Shown piece after piece: positions 19,232-28,010 of a stretch of DNA of 64,000 nt; the stretch's first letter is position 1; each line of letters opens with the position of its first letter. This DNA is from Oscillospiraceae bacterium (GTDB lineage Bacteria; Bacillota; Clostridia; Oscillospirales; Acutalibacteraceae), in assembly GCA_015065805.1 (NCBI GenBank), contig SVPN01000005.1, positions 1-64,000 of the forward strand, given 5' to 3'. Below the pieces are notes generated by a model, which saw only the letters and a program-made list of their open reading frames with translations, was not told where the DNA came from and did not search any database. Position numbers and translations under genes: made by a program.

Positions 19232-19981
19232 TCAGACACCGCCGAAGCGACGGTTCCGTTGCGCATATTGCAGGATCGCACGATCCAGATGCTCCTCCGT
19301 AAAATCGGGCCACAGAACATCCATAAACACATACTCAGCGTAGGCGGACTGCCAAAGCAAAAAATTGCTCGTGCGAAACTCACCGCTCGGACGGACGATC
19401 AGATCGGGATCCGGTTGTCCGACAGTGTCCAGAGCATCGGAGATCCGTTGCTCGGTAATATCCTGCGGTGACAGCTTGCCGTCGAGAACCTGCCTTGCGA
19501 GATCACGCGCGGCAAGCACAAGCTCGTGACGACCGCCGTAATTCAGCGCAATATTCAATGTCAGTCCCGTCTTATGCGCGGTTTCCGCCTCCGCCTCTTC
19601 GATCAATGCTACAATATCCGCCGCAAGCGGTGCGCGGTCACCGATGAATTTGGTGCGGATATTTTCGGATTTAAAATCCGCAAGCGATTCTTTAAGATAG
19701 TCGCGCAAAAGATTCATAATGGCATCGACTTCTTCCTGAGGGCGTTTCCAGTTCTCCGTGGAAAACGCATAAAACGTTGCCGAACGAATCCCGCGTGCTT
19801 CACACGCCTTCACGATTTTACGAAACACCTTTGCTCCCGCAACATGACCCATTGTACGAGCCAAACCGCGCTTTTTTGCCCAGCGTCCGTTACCGTCCAT
19901 GATAAATCCGATGTGAGACGGCAGCATATCCGGCGTCAGATCCGCTAAGGTGAGTGCGTTCTTTTTACGAAACCAAGCCAA
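19232..19981 (-). CDS. uppS: isoprenyl transferase / undecaprenyl diphosphate synthase UppS
   Basis: A 249-residue cis-prenyltransferase. The active-site motif HIGFIMDGNGRWAKKRGL near residue 23 carries the catalytic Asp. TFYAFSTENWKRP and the C-terminal DPDLIVRPSGEFRTSNFLLWQ are also diagnostic. It condenses IPP units to make the C55 carrier lipid. TTG 19981 follows a GGTTGGGG purine-rich site and suits family length. The longer track start runs back into an intergenic hairpin and is unlikely. Confidence 0.94.
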   Translation of the reverse strand: MAWFRKKNALTLADLTPDMLPSHIGFIMDGNGRWAKKRGLARTMGHVAGAKVFRKIVKACEARGIRSATFYAFSTENWKRPQEEVDAIMNLLRDYLKESLADFKSENIRTKFIGDRAPLAADIVALIEEAEAETAHKTGLTLNIALNYGGRHELVLAARDLARQVLDGKLSPQDITEQRISDALDTVGQPDPDLIVRPSGEFRTSNFLLWQSAYAEYVFMDVLWPDFTEEHLDRAILQYAQRNRRFGGV

Positions 19982-20000
19982 AACAACCCCAACCTTATAT

Positions 20001-20031
20001 GAAACGGGCGAACACATCGCCCGCCCGTTTC
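20001..20031 (-). other. intergenic hairpin between frr and uppS
   Basis: A 10-bp GC-rich inverted repeat (gaaacgggcg / cgcccgtttc) lies just after the frr stop. No T-run follows on the minus strand, so it may be an attenuator or RNA-stability structure lowering read-through from frr into uppS. Confidence 0.45.
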
Positions 20032-20041
20032 ACGATTTTTC

Positions 20042-20596
20042 TTACAGCTCCATAATTTCTTTTTCTTTGACCGCCGCTTCCGCATCGATCTCTTTGCAAT
20101 ACTTATCGGTGAGATCCTGCATTTTCTTTTCGGCGATCTTCAGATCATCCTCCGTGATCTCGGCATTCTTTTTCATTTCCTTGAGCTTTTCAATACCGTC
20201 ACGGCGGATGGAGCGGATAGCAACCTTTGCCTCCTCCGCGTATTTGTAAATGGTTTTACCGAGTTCTTTACGACGCTCCTCGTTAAGAGGCGGAAACGTC
20301 AGGCGAATGACCGTGCCGTCGTTTTGCGGGTTGATGCCGATATCCGACGTCATAATGGCACGCTCGATATCGCGCAAAACCGATTTGTCCCACGGCGTGA
20401 TCAGCAATGTACGGGGATCGGGAACGGAAACCGCCGCTACCTGATTGATCGGAGTGGGCACACCGTAGTATTCCACCGAAACGCGGTCAAGCACCGAAGG
20501 ATTCGCGCGACCGGCACGAATCGTTGCATATTCATTTAAAAGAGCCTGCACGGATTTTTGCATTTTGCTCTCTGCTTTAGCCAGAACTTCTTTCAT
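20042..20596 (-). CDS. frr: ribosome recycling factor
   Basis: 184 residues, the standard Frr length. Typical sequence includes YATIRAGRANPSVLDRVSVEYYG, TLLITPWDKS and the C-terminal three-helix-bundle stretch with ITEDDLKIAEKKMQDLTDKYCKEID. It works with EF-G to split post-termination ribosomes. It follows pyrH by 30 bp, which is the conserved order in most bacteria. Confidence 0.97.
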   Translation of the reverse strand: MKEVLAKAESKMQKSVQALLNEYATIRAGRANPSVLDRVSVEYYGVPTPINQVAAVSVPDPRTLLITPWDKSVLRDIERAIMTSDIGINPQNDGTVIRLTFPPLNEERRKELGKTIYKYAEEAKVAIRSIRRDGIEKLKEMKKNAEITEDDLKIAEKKMQDLTDKYCKEIDAEAAVKEKEIMEL

Positions 20597-20626
20597 AATC
20601 GTAGTATCCTTTCTGAATTAAGAAAA

Positions 20627-21334
20627 TTATTCGACAATCGTACCGATCGCTTCGCCTTGAGCCGCACGGACAATGTTGTGAGGATCCTCAAGATTAAAGA
20701 CCAGAATCGGAATATTGTTGTCCATACAAAGCGTTGCCGCTGTGGAATCCATCACCTTGAGATCCTTATTAAGGACATCCAGATAGGTGAGCTTATCGAA
20801 CTTGACGGCATCGGGATTCTTTTTCGGATCGCTGTCGTAAATGCCGTCTACCATACTTGCTTTAAAGATAATATCCGCTTCGATCTCCGCCGCACGCAAC
20901 GCTGCCGCCGTATCCGTGGAGAAGAACGGATTACCCGTGCCGCAACCGAAAATGACAACACGTCCGCGTTGCAGATGACGGACAGCACGGTTGCGGATAT
21001 ACGGCTCAGCAATCTGATTCATTGCAATTCCGGTCTGCACACGCACCTCACAGCCAAGCTGTTCAAGAGCATCCGCAAGACCGAGAGCGTTGATGGCAGT
21101 CGCTAACATACCCATATGGTCAGCGCGGGTGCGATCCATCTTACCGCTTGTACGACCGCGCCAGAAATTACCGCCGCCGACAACAATGGCGATTTCGGCG
21201 CCGAGCTCCGCACAGTCCCTGACCGCCTGCGCAAATTTCAAGACCGTGTCAAAGTCAAGCCCCATCTTTGCCTCACCGGCCATTGCTTCACCGCTGAGTT
21301 TTAACAGAATCCGTTTGTATTTCAGTTCTTGCAT
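20627..21334 (-). CDS. pyrH: UMP kinase
   Basis: A 235-residue hexameric amino-acid-kinase-fold enzyme that phosphorylates UMP to UDP. Visible motifs are [11 protein letters not shown] at the N-terminus, [10 protein letters not shown] near residue 51, and [18 protein letters not shown] in the middle. It is the first gene of the frr-uppS-cdsA-dxr-rseP-ispG-polC run. It has its own promoter and is divergent from the pheST T-box. The rpsB-tsf pair that often precedes it is not here. Confidence 0.96.
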   Translation of the reverse strand: MQELKYKRILLKLSGEAMAGEAKMGLDFDTVLKFAQAVRDCAELGAEIAIVVGGGNFWRGRTSGKMDRTRADHMGMLATAINALGLADALEQLGCEVRVQTGIAMNQIAEPYIRNRAVRHLQRGRVVIFGCGTGNPFFSTDTAAALRAAEIEADIIFKASMVDGIYDSDPKKNPDAVKFDKLTYLDVLNKDLKVMDSTAATLCMDNNIPILVFNLEDPHNIVRAAQGEAIGTIVE

Positions 21335-21384
21335 ACACTCTCCACTTCCGTTCCCTAAAGAAATATGGTTTCAAATCTTTATAT

Positions 21385-21413
21385 ATTCTACAATACTTTT
21401 TGGATTCTGTAAA
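21385..21413 (-). promoter_or_regulatory. SigA-type promoter of pyrH
   Basis: Minus strand TTTACA, 17-bp spacer, TAGAAT, about 50 bp upstream of the pyrH start. It probably drives the whole pyrH-to-polC run. Confidence 0.6.
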
Positions 21414-21472
21414 GGTGTTTTCGATGTAAATTTTTTATAGACGAATAAGTTTATAAAATTCAAATTCATATC

Positions 21473-21501
21473 TTGACTTTATACATAAACAATGTTAAAA
21501 T
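21473..21501 (+). promoter_or_regulatory. SigA-type promoter of the pheST T-box leader
   Basis: TTGACT, 17-bp spacer, TAAAAT on the plus strand. Transcription would begin near 21508, leaving a leader of roughly 300 nt before pheS. Confidence 0.75.
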
Positions 21502-21507
21502 ATACGG

Positions 21508-21765
21508 GTATAACGCGTTGACGAAGGAAGTAAGCGGTTACAAACATACCCCTCCAGAGACGGTTGCCCTGGCTGAAAGCAACCGGCGGTATCCGACCGG
21601 CTGAAGTTCCCTTCCGAGCGGCAATGCTGAACCGTTTATTGCAGTAGGCGTTGACGGCAGACCCCGTTACCGGTCGCAAGAGTGTTTGCTTTTGGCAAAA
21701 ATCAGGGTGGTACCGCGGAGAATTCACAATCTTCGTCCCTATTTCGGGACGAAGATTTTTTGTTT
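21508..21765 (+). ncRNA. T-box leader regulating pheST
   Basis: The diagnostic T-box antiterminator sequence AGGGTGGTACCGCGG is at 21704-21718. It is followed by a strong terminator (cttcgtccc / gggacgaag then TTTTTT) at about 21731-21761. The 5' part contains an AGTA element in a long stem I. A TTC triplet in ctgaagttcccttcc sits where the specifier codon is expected and fits uncharged tRNA-Phe(GAA). Binding of uncharged tRNA would favour the antiterminator and turn on pheST. The specifier assignment is from inspection only. Confidence 0.9.
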
Positions 21766-21812
21766 TCGCCCGGAGAATGACTGTGTATTTTATTCAAGAA
21801 AGGTCTGTGAAT

Positions 21813-22832
21813 ATGAAAGAACAACTTGAAGCCTTACGGCAAAAAGCTCTTGAAGAGCTTGAAGGTTTATCCAGTGCCAAAGATGTGGAAGAATTCCGCA
21901 TTCGTATGCTCGGCAAAAAAGGTGAGCTCACCGGTCTGCTTCGCGGTATGGGCAGCTTACCCGCCGAAGAACGCCCCGTTGTCGGCCAGATGGTCAATGA
22001 GCTGCGTGCCCTCTTGGAAGAAAAGCTCTCCGCCAAGGAATCGGCAATTGCCGACGCCGCAAAAGCCGAAAAGCTTGCCGCCGAAACGATCGACGTTACG
22101 CTTCCCGGCGAACAGCGCAAGGTCGGCGGTCTTCATCCGCTCAACAAAACCTTAGAAGATCTCATCGATATCTTCCGTTCGATGGGCTTTGATGTCGTTG
22201 ACGGTCCCGAGGTGGAAACGGATTACTACAATTTTGAAGCGCTTAATGTTCCCGCCGATCACCCTGCACGTGATATGCAGGATACCTTCTATCTTGCAGA
22301 GAATCTCCTGCTCCGTACGCAGACCTCGGCGGCTCAGATCCGTACAATGGAAAACCGCAAGCCGCCCATCCGCATCATCTGCCCCGGTCGCGTGTTCCGC
22401 GCTGACGAAGTGGACGCCACGCACTCCCCTGTTTTCCATCAGGTCGAGGGACTGGTCGTGGATAAGGGTGTCACGATGTGCGACCTGAAAGGCGTGCTTG
22501 AGCAGTTTGCCCGCGAGATCTACGGTCCCGACACCAAGGTGAAATTCCGACCGTCCTTCTTCCCCTTCACCGAGCCCAGTGTCGAAGTCGATGTTACCTG
22601 CTCGGAATGCGGCGGCAAAGGTTGCCGTGTCTGCAAGGGCAGCGGCTGGATCGAAATCTTAGGTGCCGGTATGGTGCACCCGCGTGTGTTGAAGGGTTGC
22701 GGCATCGACCCTGAGGAATACAGCGGCTTTGCGTTCGGTATCGGACTGGACAGACTGACTACCACCCGCCACAAAATCAGCGATATCCGTCTGCTGTTTG
22801 AAAACGATGTTCGTTTTCTTGATCAATTTTAA
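21813..22832 (+). CDS. pheS: phenylalanyl-tRNA synthetase alpha subunit
   Basis: 339 residues, normal for PheS. An N-terminal coiled-coil arm (residues 1-85) precedes the class II catalytic core with [21 protein letters not shown], the conserved DMQDTFYL stretch, and motif 3 [33 protein letters not shown] insert with four cysteines near residue 265 is common in clostridial PheS. The track starts too early within the T-box. ATG 21813 follows AAAGGTCTG. It forms an alpha2-beta2 enzyme with PheT, encoded 15 bp downstream. Confidence 0.96.
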   Translation: MKEQLEALRQKALEELEGLSSAKDVEEFRIRMLGKKGELTGLLRGMGSLPAEERPVVGQMVNELRALLEEKLSAKESAIADAAKAEKLAAETIDVTLPGEQRKVGGLHPLNKTLEDLIDIFRSMGFDVVDGPEVETDYYNFEALNVPADHPARDMQDTFYLAENLLLRTQTSAAQIRTMENRKPPIRIICPGRVFRADEVDATHSPVFHQVEGLVVDKGVTMCDLKGVLEQFAREIYGPDTKVKFRPSFFPFTEPSVEVDVTCSECGGKGCRVCKGSGWIEILGAGMVHPRVLKGCGIDPEEYSGFAFGIGLDRLTTTRHKISDIRLLFENDVRFLDQF

Positions 22833-22847
22833 GGAGGTGCGCGCTTT

Positions 22848-25238
22848 ATGAAAATTTCTTTAAACTGGTTAAAACGCTATGTAGACATCGACGTTCCCGT
22901 GGATGTCCTGTGCGATAAAATGGTTATGAGCGGCTTCGAAGTCGAAAGCATCGAAGACCTCAGCGAAACGATGCGCAATGTCGTCGCGGCGCGTATCGTG
23001 AAACTCGAAAAGCATCCCGATGCCGATAAGCTTCAGATCTGCCGGATGGACATCGGCGGCGAGGAGCTTGTGCAGATCGTTACCGGTGCCGATAACGTTT
23101 TTGAGGGAGCCATTGTCCCCGCAGCATTGCACGATTCCGATCTTCCCAACGGTATGCACATCAAAAAGGGCAAGCTTCGCGGTGTTCCGTCCGACGGTAT
23201 GCTCTGCTCGGGCGAAGAGCTTTGCCTGAAAGAATCGGACTATCCCGGTGCCGAGGTGTACGGCATTCTCATTCTGAAGGATGACATCGCTCCCGGAACC
23301 GATATGCGGGATGTGCTTCGTCTGAACGATGTTGTGATCGATTTTAAAATCACGGCAAACCGTCCCGACTGCAACAGTGTTCTCGGCGTTGCACGCGAAA
23401 TCGCCGTGGCGTTAGAAAAGCCGTTTTATCAGCCTGAAATCTCCTACACCGTCAAAGGCGGCGATATCCGCGATCACATTGATATCGAAGTGACCGATTA
23501 CGATCTGTGCCCGCGTTATCTCGGAAGAGTTGTCAAAAACCTCCGCATCGCTCCCTCGCCCGACTGGATGAAGGATTGCCTGAAAACAGCAGGAGTTCGT
23601 CCCATCAACAACATCGTGGACATCACCAACTACGTGATGCTCGAAACGGGACAGCCGATGCACGCCTTTGATCTGCGCGATATCAAGGGCTCAAGAATCC
23701 TTGTCCGCCGTGCAACCGACGGTGAACAAATGACCACCCTGGACGGCAAGGATCACACGCTTACTTCGGAGATGCTGGTGATCGCCGATGCGCAGGCACC
23801 CTCCTGCCTTGCCGGTATTATGGGCGGTCTGAACAGTGAAATCAAAGACGATACCACTGATCTCTTCCTTGAGTGTGCCAAATTCCGCCGCGACAGCGTG
23901 CGTCGTACAGCCCGCGCTCTCGGTATGCGCACGGAATCTTCCGCACGCTTTGAAAAGGGTGTGGACATTCACACAGTCGCTTATGCGATGGACCGCGCAC
24001 TCCAGCTGATTGATGAGCTGGATGCCGGTGATATCATCGACGGTTCGATCGACCGTTACGAAGAGCTTCCCGACGCCCGCGTTCTGACGGTTCGTGCCGA
24101 CAGCATCAGCGAGCTGTTGGGGGTCGATGTTCCCCACGAAGCAATGGTCAAAATCCTCAACAATCTCTGTGTGGAAACCACCCTTGATAACGGCGTCCTG
24201 ACCTGCAAGGTCCCCTCGTTCCGTGACGATATTGAGGGTCGTGCAGATCTCGCAGAAGAAGTGATGCGTATCTACGGCTACGATCACATCGTCGGTACCC
24301 CGATGCGCGGTTCCGTAACCCGCGGCAAAAAGCTCCCCGAGCGCGTAAAGTCCGATAAAATCAAGACACTTCTTTGCGCCAACGGCGTGCAGGAGATCAC
24401 CACCTATTCGTTTATCGCCTCCAAAGCCATTGATATTCTCGGACTTGCCGAAAACGATCCGCGCCGTCAGGCGGTTGTGATCAAGAATCCGCTCGGCGAT
24501 GAATATTCCACGATGCGCACGCAGCTTATCACCTCAATGCTGAGTGTGATGGCAACCAACTACAACCGTAAAGCCTCTGCGGTTCGTCTGTTTGAGGTCA
24601 GCAAGCTGTTTGTCCCCAAAGCCTTGCCGCTGACCGAACAACCGCTTGAGCTTCCCGCTCTGTCCATCGGACTTTACGGCGAGGGCGAAAGCTTCTTCAC
24701 ACTGAAGGGGCTGCTTGAACAGCTGTTTGCGGCGTTTGAACTCACCGTGTCGTACACGCGTTCGGATGAGCCGTATCTGCACCCCGGTCGTCAGGCAAAG
24801 GTGCTCTGCGGCGAAACGGTTATTGCCACCTTCGGTGAACTGCATCCCGATTGTGCAGATACTATCGGCATCGGCACGAAAGCGTATGTGGCTCAGGTTG
24901 AGCTGAAAACACTGTTTGAAAACGAAACCTCGCTTGTGCTTTACAAGCCTCTGCCCCGCTTCCCCGCTGTGGAACGCGACCTTGCGCTTCTTTGCGATGC
25001 GTCTCTTCCTGCGGCTGACATCGAGACAGCGATCCGCGCAGGCGGCGGAAAACTTCTTGAGGATGTCAGGCTGTTTGATGTGTATCAAGGTGCTCAGATC
25101 GAAGCAGGTAAGAAGAGTGTGGCATACAGCCTGTGGTTCCGCAGCAACGAAGGCACTCTGTCCGACGCTGACATTGAGCCCGCCTTGCGTAAAATCTTCA
25201 AAAAGCTTGAAGAAATCGGCTGTTCTTTGCGTTCATAA
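22848..25238 (+). CDS. pheT: phenylalanyl-tRNA synthetase beta subunit
   Basis: 796 residues with the full bacterial PheT layout. It has an N-terminal B1 domain starting MKISLNWLKRYVDID, a tRNA-binding EMAP-like domain (residues about 40-150), B3/B4 editing domain, B5, a catalytic-like core, and a C-terminal anticodon-binding FDX domain with PRFPAVERDLALL and YSLWFRSNEGTLSDADI. An AAGGAGG site precedes the ATG. It is cotranscribed with pheS under T-box control. Confidence 0.97.
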   Translation: MKISLNWLKRYVDIDVPVDVLCDKMVMSGFEVESIEDLSETMRNVVAARIVKLEKHPDADKLQICRMDIGGEELVQIVTGADNVFEGAIVPAALHDSDLPNGMHIKKGKLRGVPSDGMLCSGEELCLKESDYPGAEVYGILILKDDIAPGTDMRDVLRLNDVVIDFKITANRPDCNSVLGVAREIAVALEKPFYQPEISYTVKGGDIRDHIDIEVTDYDLCPRYLGRVVKNLRIAPSPDWMKDCLKTAGVRPINNIVDITNYVMLETGQPMHAFDLRDIKGSRILVRRATDGEQMTTLDGKDHTLTSEMLVIADAQAPSCLAGIMGGLNSEIKDDTTDLFLECAKFRRDSVRRTARALGMRTESSARFEKGVDIHTVAYAMDRALQLIDELDAGDIIDGSIDRYEELPDARVLTVRADSISELLGVDVPHEAMVKILNNLCVETTLDNGVLTCKVPSFRDDIEGRADLAEEVMRIYGYDHIVGTPMRGSVTRGKKLPERVKSDKIKTLLCANGVQEITTYSFIASKAIDILGLAENDPRRQAVVIKNPLGDEYSTMRTQLITSMLSVMATNYNRKASAVRLFEVSKLFVPKALPLTEQPLELPALSIGLYGEGESFFTLKGLLEQLFAAFELTVSYTRSDEPYLHPGRQAKVLCGETVIATFGELHPDCADTIGIGTKAYVAQVELKTLFENETSLVLYKPLPRFPAVERDLALLCDASLPAADIETAIRAGGGKLLEDVRLFDVYQGAQIEAGKKSVAYSLWFRSNEGTLSDADIEPALRKIFKKLEEIGCSLRS

Positions 25239-25245
25239 GAAACAC

Positions 25246-25274
25246 TTGCAAAATTCAAAAGAATGCGTTATACT
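25246..25274 (+). promoter_or_regulatory. SigA-type promoter of ireB
   Basis: TTGCAA, 17-bp spacer, TATACT, immediately after the pheT stop. It gives the small gene independent expression. No terminator is seen between pheT and this promoter. Confidence 0.7.
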
Positions 25275-25331
25275 ATAATTAATACACAAATATAGTGTGA
25301 ATAGCGTATTAACAGAACGGAGGATATGCAT

Positions 25332-25577
25332 ATGAGTGGTAATACTATGACGTTTTCGCTCGGAGACGATAAGGAGCTCCAGATGAAAACCATCCTGACG
25401 GAGGTATACGACGCCCTTCAGGAAAAAGGCTATAACCCCATTAACCAGCTTGTGGGTTATATTCTTTCCGAGGATCCCACCTATATCACTACCCATAAAA
25501 ACGCTCGCTCTCTTATCCGTAAGGTAGATCGCGACGAGTTGCTTCGTTCGATGGTGCGCTCTTATCTGAACAGCTAA
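25332..25577 (+). CDS. IreB-family regulatory phosphoprotein (UPF0297)
   Basis: An 81-residue protein whose N-terminus ([11 protein letters not shown]) and body ([39 protein letters not shown]) match the IreB/UPF0297 family. IreB in Enterococcus is a substrate of the Ser/Thr kinase IreK and affects cephalosporin tolerance. ATG 25332 gives better Shine-Dalgarno spacing from GGAGGAT than the track's ATG two codons earlier. The ruvX gene that often follows in Firmicutes is absent. A terminator follows instead. Confidence 0.9.
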   Translation: MSGNTMTFSLGDDKELQMKTILTEVYDALQEKGYNPINQLVGYILSEDPTYITTHKNARSLIRKVDRDELLRSMVRSYLNS

Positions 25578-25593
25578 CACAGTAATGTTTCCG

Positions 25594-25628
25594 AAACGAA
25601 GCGGCATTCTTTGACTGCCGCTTCGTTT
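25594..25628 (+). terminator. terminator after ireB
   Basis: A 13-bp stem (aaacgaagcggca / tgccgcttcgttt) and a 9-nt loop are followed by a short T/G-rich tail. It is a moderate terminator, and read-through to the next two genes is possible. Confidence 0.7.
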
Positions 25629-25656
25629 TGTGTGTATTATTCAAGGAGGATTGTTT

Positions 25657-25941
25657 ATGGCCGGCAAAAAAGAGGAATTTCTGATGTATAAAGGCAGACC
25701 GCTTGTGCGCTGCGGCAACACCATTTATTACGGTGATCTGTGCGAGAAATGCGTGGTTATGCTTCAGATTCTGACAACCAAAACCGTGAACGGCAAGGAG
25801 ATTGCCGACAAAATCTCCGTTCAGCTTCTTTCCACCGATGAAGAGCTTCGTATGAAGGACCGCATTCTTAAGAAGAGCGAAAAGATCGGTCTGTACACCG
25901 CACTGGACGTTGGTTGCGTGTGGCTGGAGCGTTCTCTGTAA
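25657..25941 (+). CDS. small conserved clostridial protein of unknown function
   Basis: 94 residues beginning MAGKKEEFLMYKGRPLVRCGNTIYYG, with GGAGG 7 bp before the ATG. The sequence resembles a family seen next to housekeeping genes in Oscillospiraceae-type Clostridia, recalled from memory rather than searched. It is predicted to be soluble and mixed alpha/beta, with no signal peptide, transmembrane segment or catalytic motif recognised. Three cysteines (one CEKC pair) could bind metal but are not a known motif. It is followed at 12 bp by the esterase gene. The track start adds nine unlikely residues. Confidence 0.75.
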   Translation: MAGKKEEFLMYKGRPLVRCGNTIYYGDLCEKCVVMLQILTTKTVNGKEIADKISVQLLSTDEELRMKDRILKKSEKIGLYTALDVGCVWLERSL

Positions 25942-25953
25942 GGAGGAAACCCA

Positions 25954-26958
25954 ATGTCTTTGCAAATTTCACTTTCCGATGAACGACTGATTCCTTTGGG
26001 GCGCATCAGTCGGCGCGACAATGCCCTTGCGTTTGACTGGACCGATTCGGGACTTCTTTTCCGCTTTAGCGGAAACCGCATCACTCTGCATTTTGATGCA
26101 CCCGCATTATCTCAACAGCTGTATATTGTTGCTTGCCTCGACGGTATCACCGGACGGCTTTTGGTTTGTGAAGCATCAACGGATATCACCCTTTGTGCCG
26201 ACACAGACGGCGAGCATCGCTTTTACTTTGTTCGTTGCAATGAGATCCTGGATGCTGTGCCGATGGTTTTGACAGGTATCACAATCGAAGGCGATCATCC
26301 GTCTTTGAAGACCGCTCCGTCCCTTCCCGACCGACGGCTGCTGTTCATCGGCGATTCGATTACCTGCGGCTTCGGCAATCTTGCAAACGACCCTCAGCCG
26401 CGTTTCGTTACTGTTGAACAGGACGGTACTCAAACCTATGCCGCTCTTGCCGCAAAGCATTTCGGAGCGCAGGCACACTTTGTTTGCATTTCAGGAAGAG
26501 GCATTGCCCGTAACTGCGACAACGCCGATTTACCCCTTATCCCTGATTTCTTTGATCAGACAAGCATTTCCGATCCTTCCCCGTGGGATCACACACAATA
26601 TCAACCCGATGTGATCGTGATCAACGCGGGAACGAACGACACTGCCGGTGAAGCAGACCCTGTAGATGTGGATATTTTCAAAGCGAAGCTATGCGAATTT
26701 GCCACACACCTGTTAACGGTTTATCCGAATTCCAAGCTTTTGTGGTGCTACGGAATGATGGCAACCGACTTGTACGACCCCATTAAAGAGGCCCTCGAAA
26801 GCCTGCAGTCGGATCGCGTGGAATTTCTGTTTTTTAAAACGATCTACGCTATGGATAATGAAATCGGCGCTTGCTCTCACCCGAATTTACGTGCACACTA
26901 CCGCTGTGCGGGAGTATTGATCAATGCGATTTGCCGTTATGTCGGCTGGGATGTATAA
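25954..26958 (+). CDS. SGNH-hydrolase, CE2-like carbohydrate esterase
   Basis: A 334-residue protein. Residues 1-125 look like the beta-sandwich module that precedes the esterase in family CE2. The SGNH domain follows, with block I FIGDSITCGFGN (near residue 130), the GxND block VIVINAGTNDT (near residue 225), and a late CSHPNLRAH with the catalytic His. CE2 enzymes remove O-acetyl groups from plant polysaccharides. No signal peptide is visible, so it probably acts on imported oligosaccharides. An AAGGAGG site precedes the ATG. A strong terminator follows. Confidence 0.82.
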   Translation: MSLQISLSDERLIPLGRISRRDNALAFDWTDSGLLFRFSGNRITLHFDAPALSQQLYIVACLDGITGRLLVCEASTDITLCADTDGEHRFYFVRCNEILDAVPMVLTGITIEGDHPSLKTAPSLPDRRLLFIGDSITCGFGNLANDPQPRFVTVEQDGTQTYAALAAKHFGAQAHFVCISGRGIARNCDNADLPLIPDFFDQTSISDPSPWDHTQYQPDVIVINAGTNDTAGEADPVDVDIFKAKLCEFATHLLTVYPNSKLLWCYGMMATDLYDPIKEALESLQSDRVEFLFFKTIYAMDNEIGACSHPNLRAHYRCAGVLINAICRYVGWDV

Positions 26959-26961
26959 TTC

Positions 26962-26999
26962 AAAACGCTTACAGACAGCAACTGTCTGTAAGCGTTTTT
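26962..26999. terminator. bidirectional terminator
   Basis: A 16-bp stem (aaaacgcttacagaca / tgtctgtaagcgtttt) and a 5-nt loop with T-runs on both sides, between the convergent esterase and SpoIID-like genes. Confidence 0.9.
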
Positions 27000-27000
27000 T

Positions 27001-27927
27001 TCACTGTATGGATACACCGTTGTAGTAATATTGCAAAATCTGCTCATATGTCTGTCCGTCCTGTGCCAGTGCGATGGCGCCGCAGGTGCTCATCCCGACT
27101 GCGTGTCCTTTACCGTAGACCGTGAATACGATTTCCTCATTTTGCACGGTAACCTCCAATGCCGCTGAAGGCAACGAAAACAATGACTGAATATCATATC
27201 CCGTCAACTCTTTGTCACCGACAGTCACACGCAAAACAGTTCCTGCCGATGTCCTCTCCGAAACCGATATCCATCCACTTGGCTCTGACGGCAATGAAAG
27301 CTGCAAAGCATCTTCTAACCGTCTCTTAACATCCTGCGTTTTATAGGTGATGACCTGTTTATAAAGCGGAGATGCCGTATCAGCAGGGCTGGCAACCGAC
27401 TGCAAATACGGCACTTCCGTTCCCAGCAGAACCGCACCGTTTTCCGTTTTGCCGCCGTTGACAGTGTGCGTCAATGCCATAATCGGCTCACCGTTATACA
27501 GAATTCTCTGATGCTTCACCTGTTCAAATGCCTGACAGTACGATGTCATAGCACTGTCGAAGGTGTCTCCTAACGTTTTCTTCCAATACTCCTGTGAATA
27601 TGCTTCGGGAAAAGGTAAACAGGTGCTTTGGTACGGCTCTCCCGTTTGATGCTGATACCAAACCGTCGTAAGGCACGCGAGTGCTTGCGCCTTGATTGCC
27701 TCCGACGGTGCATCATATGAGATCTGTGCAACCGTTTCGTACAACGCCAGATCCCATACGTTCATCTCACTGCACTCCTCTGAAGCAGTATGCCTGACCG
27801 CAATACAAATATCGCCTTGTATTGCAGATTCGGTGTTCTCTGTGTTACGCAATATCCCAATCGGGAGCGTGCTTGCAATCCAAAACGCAACAACATACAG
27901 CCATACCGAACTTTTCAAACTTCTCAT
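27001..27927 (-). CDS. SpoIID/LytB-domain protein, divergent
   Basis: A 308-residue protein with an N-terminal membrane anchor or signal (residues 8-27) and a SpoIID-like domain. Recognisable parts are APSEAIKAQALACLTTVWYQH in the first half and GKGHAVGMSTCGAIALAQDGQTYEQILQYYYNGV at the C-terminus. SpoIID is the lytic transglycosylase that drives engulfment in sporulation. Two sites differ from the family. The Glu normally placed a few residues before EAxKAQA is not seen (VAQISYDAP), and GMSQYGA reads GMSTCGA. It may be a paralog with changed activity. The ATG abuts AAAGG, so a TTG three codons on is an alternative start. Confidence 0.75.
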   Translation of the reverse strand: MRSLKSSVWLYVVAFWIASTLPIGILRNTENTESAIQGDICIAVRHTASEECSEMNVWDLALYETVAQISYDAPSEAIKAQALACLTTVWYQHQTGEPYQSTCLPFPEAYSQEYWKKTLGDTFDSAMTSYCQAFEQVKHQRILYNGEPIMALTHTVNGGKTENGAVLLGTEVPYLQSVASPADTASPLYKQVITYKTQDVKRRLEDALQLSLPSEPSGWISVSERTSAGTVLRVTVGDKELTGYDIQSLFSLPSAALEVTVQNEEIVFTVYGKGHAVGMSTCGAIALAQDGQTYEQILQYYYNGVSIQ

Positions 27928-27946
27928 CCTTTCTGTTCACTTTTAC

Positions 27947-27975
27947 TTGACATTAGAAGCGGTTCATCCTATAAT
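27947..27975 (+). promoter_or_regulatory. SigA-type consensus promoter of the citrate synthase gene
   Basis: TTGACA, 17-bp spacer, TATAAT: a perfect match to the housekeeping consensus, about 35 bp before the TTG start. Strong constitutive expression is expected unless a repressor acts. Confidence 0.85.
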
Positions 27976-28010
27976 AACTTATATATGCTCTGAAACGGAG
28001 GAGTCTCATT

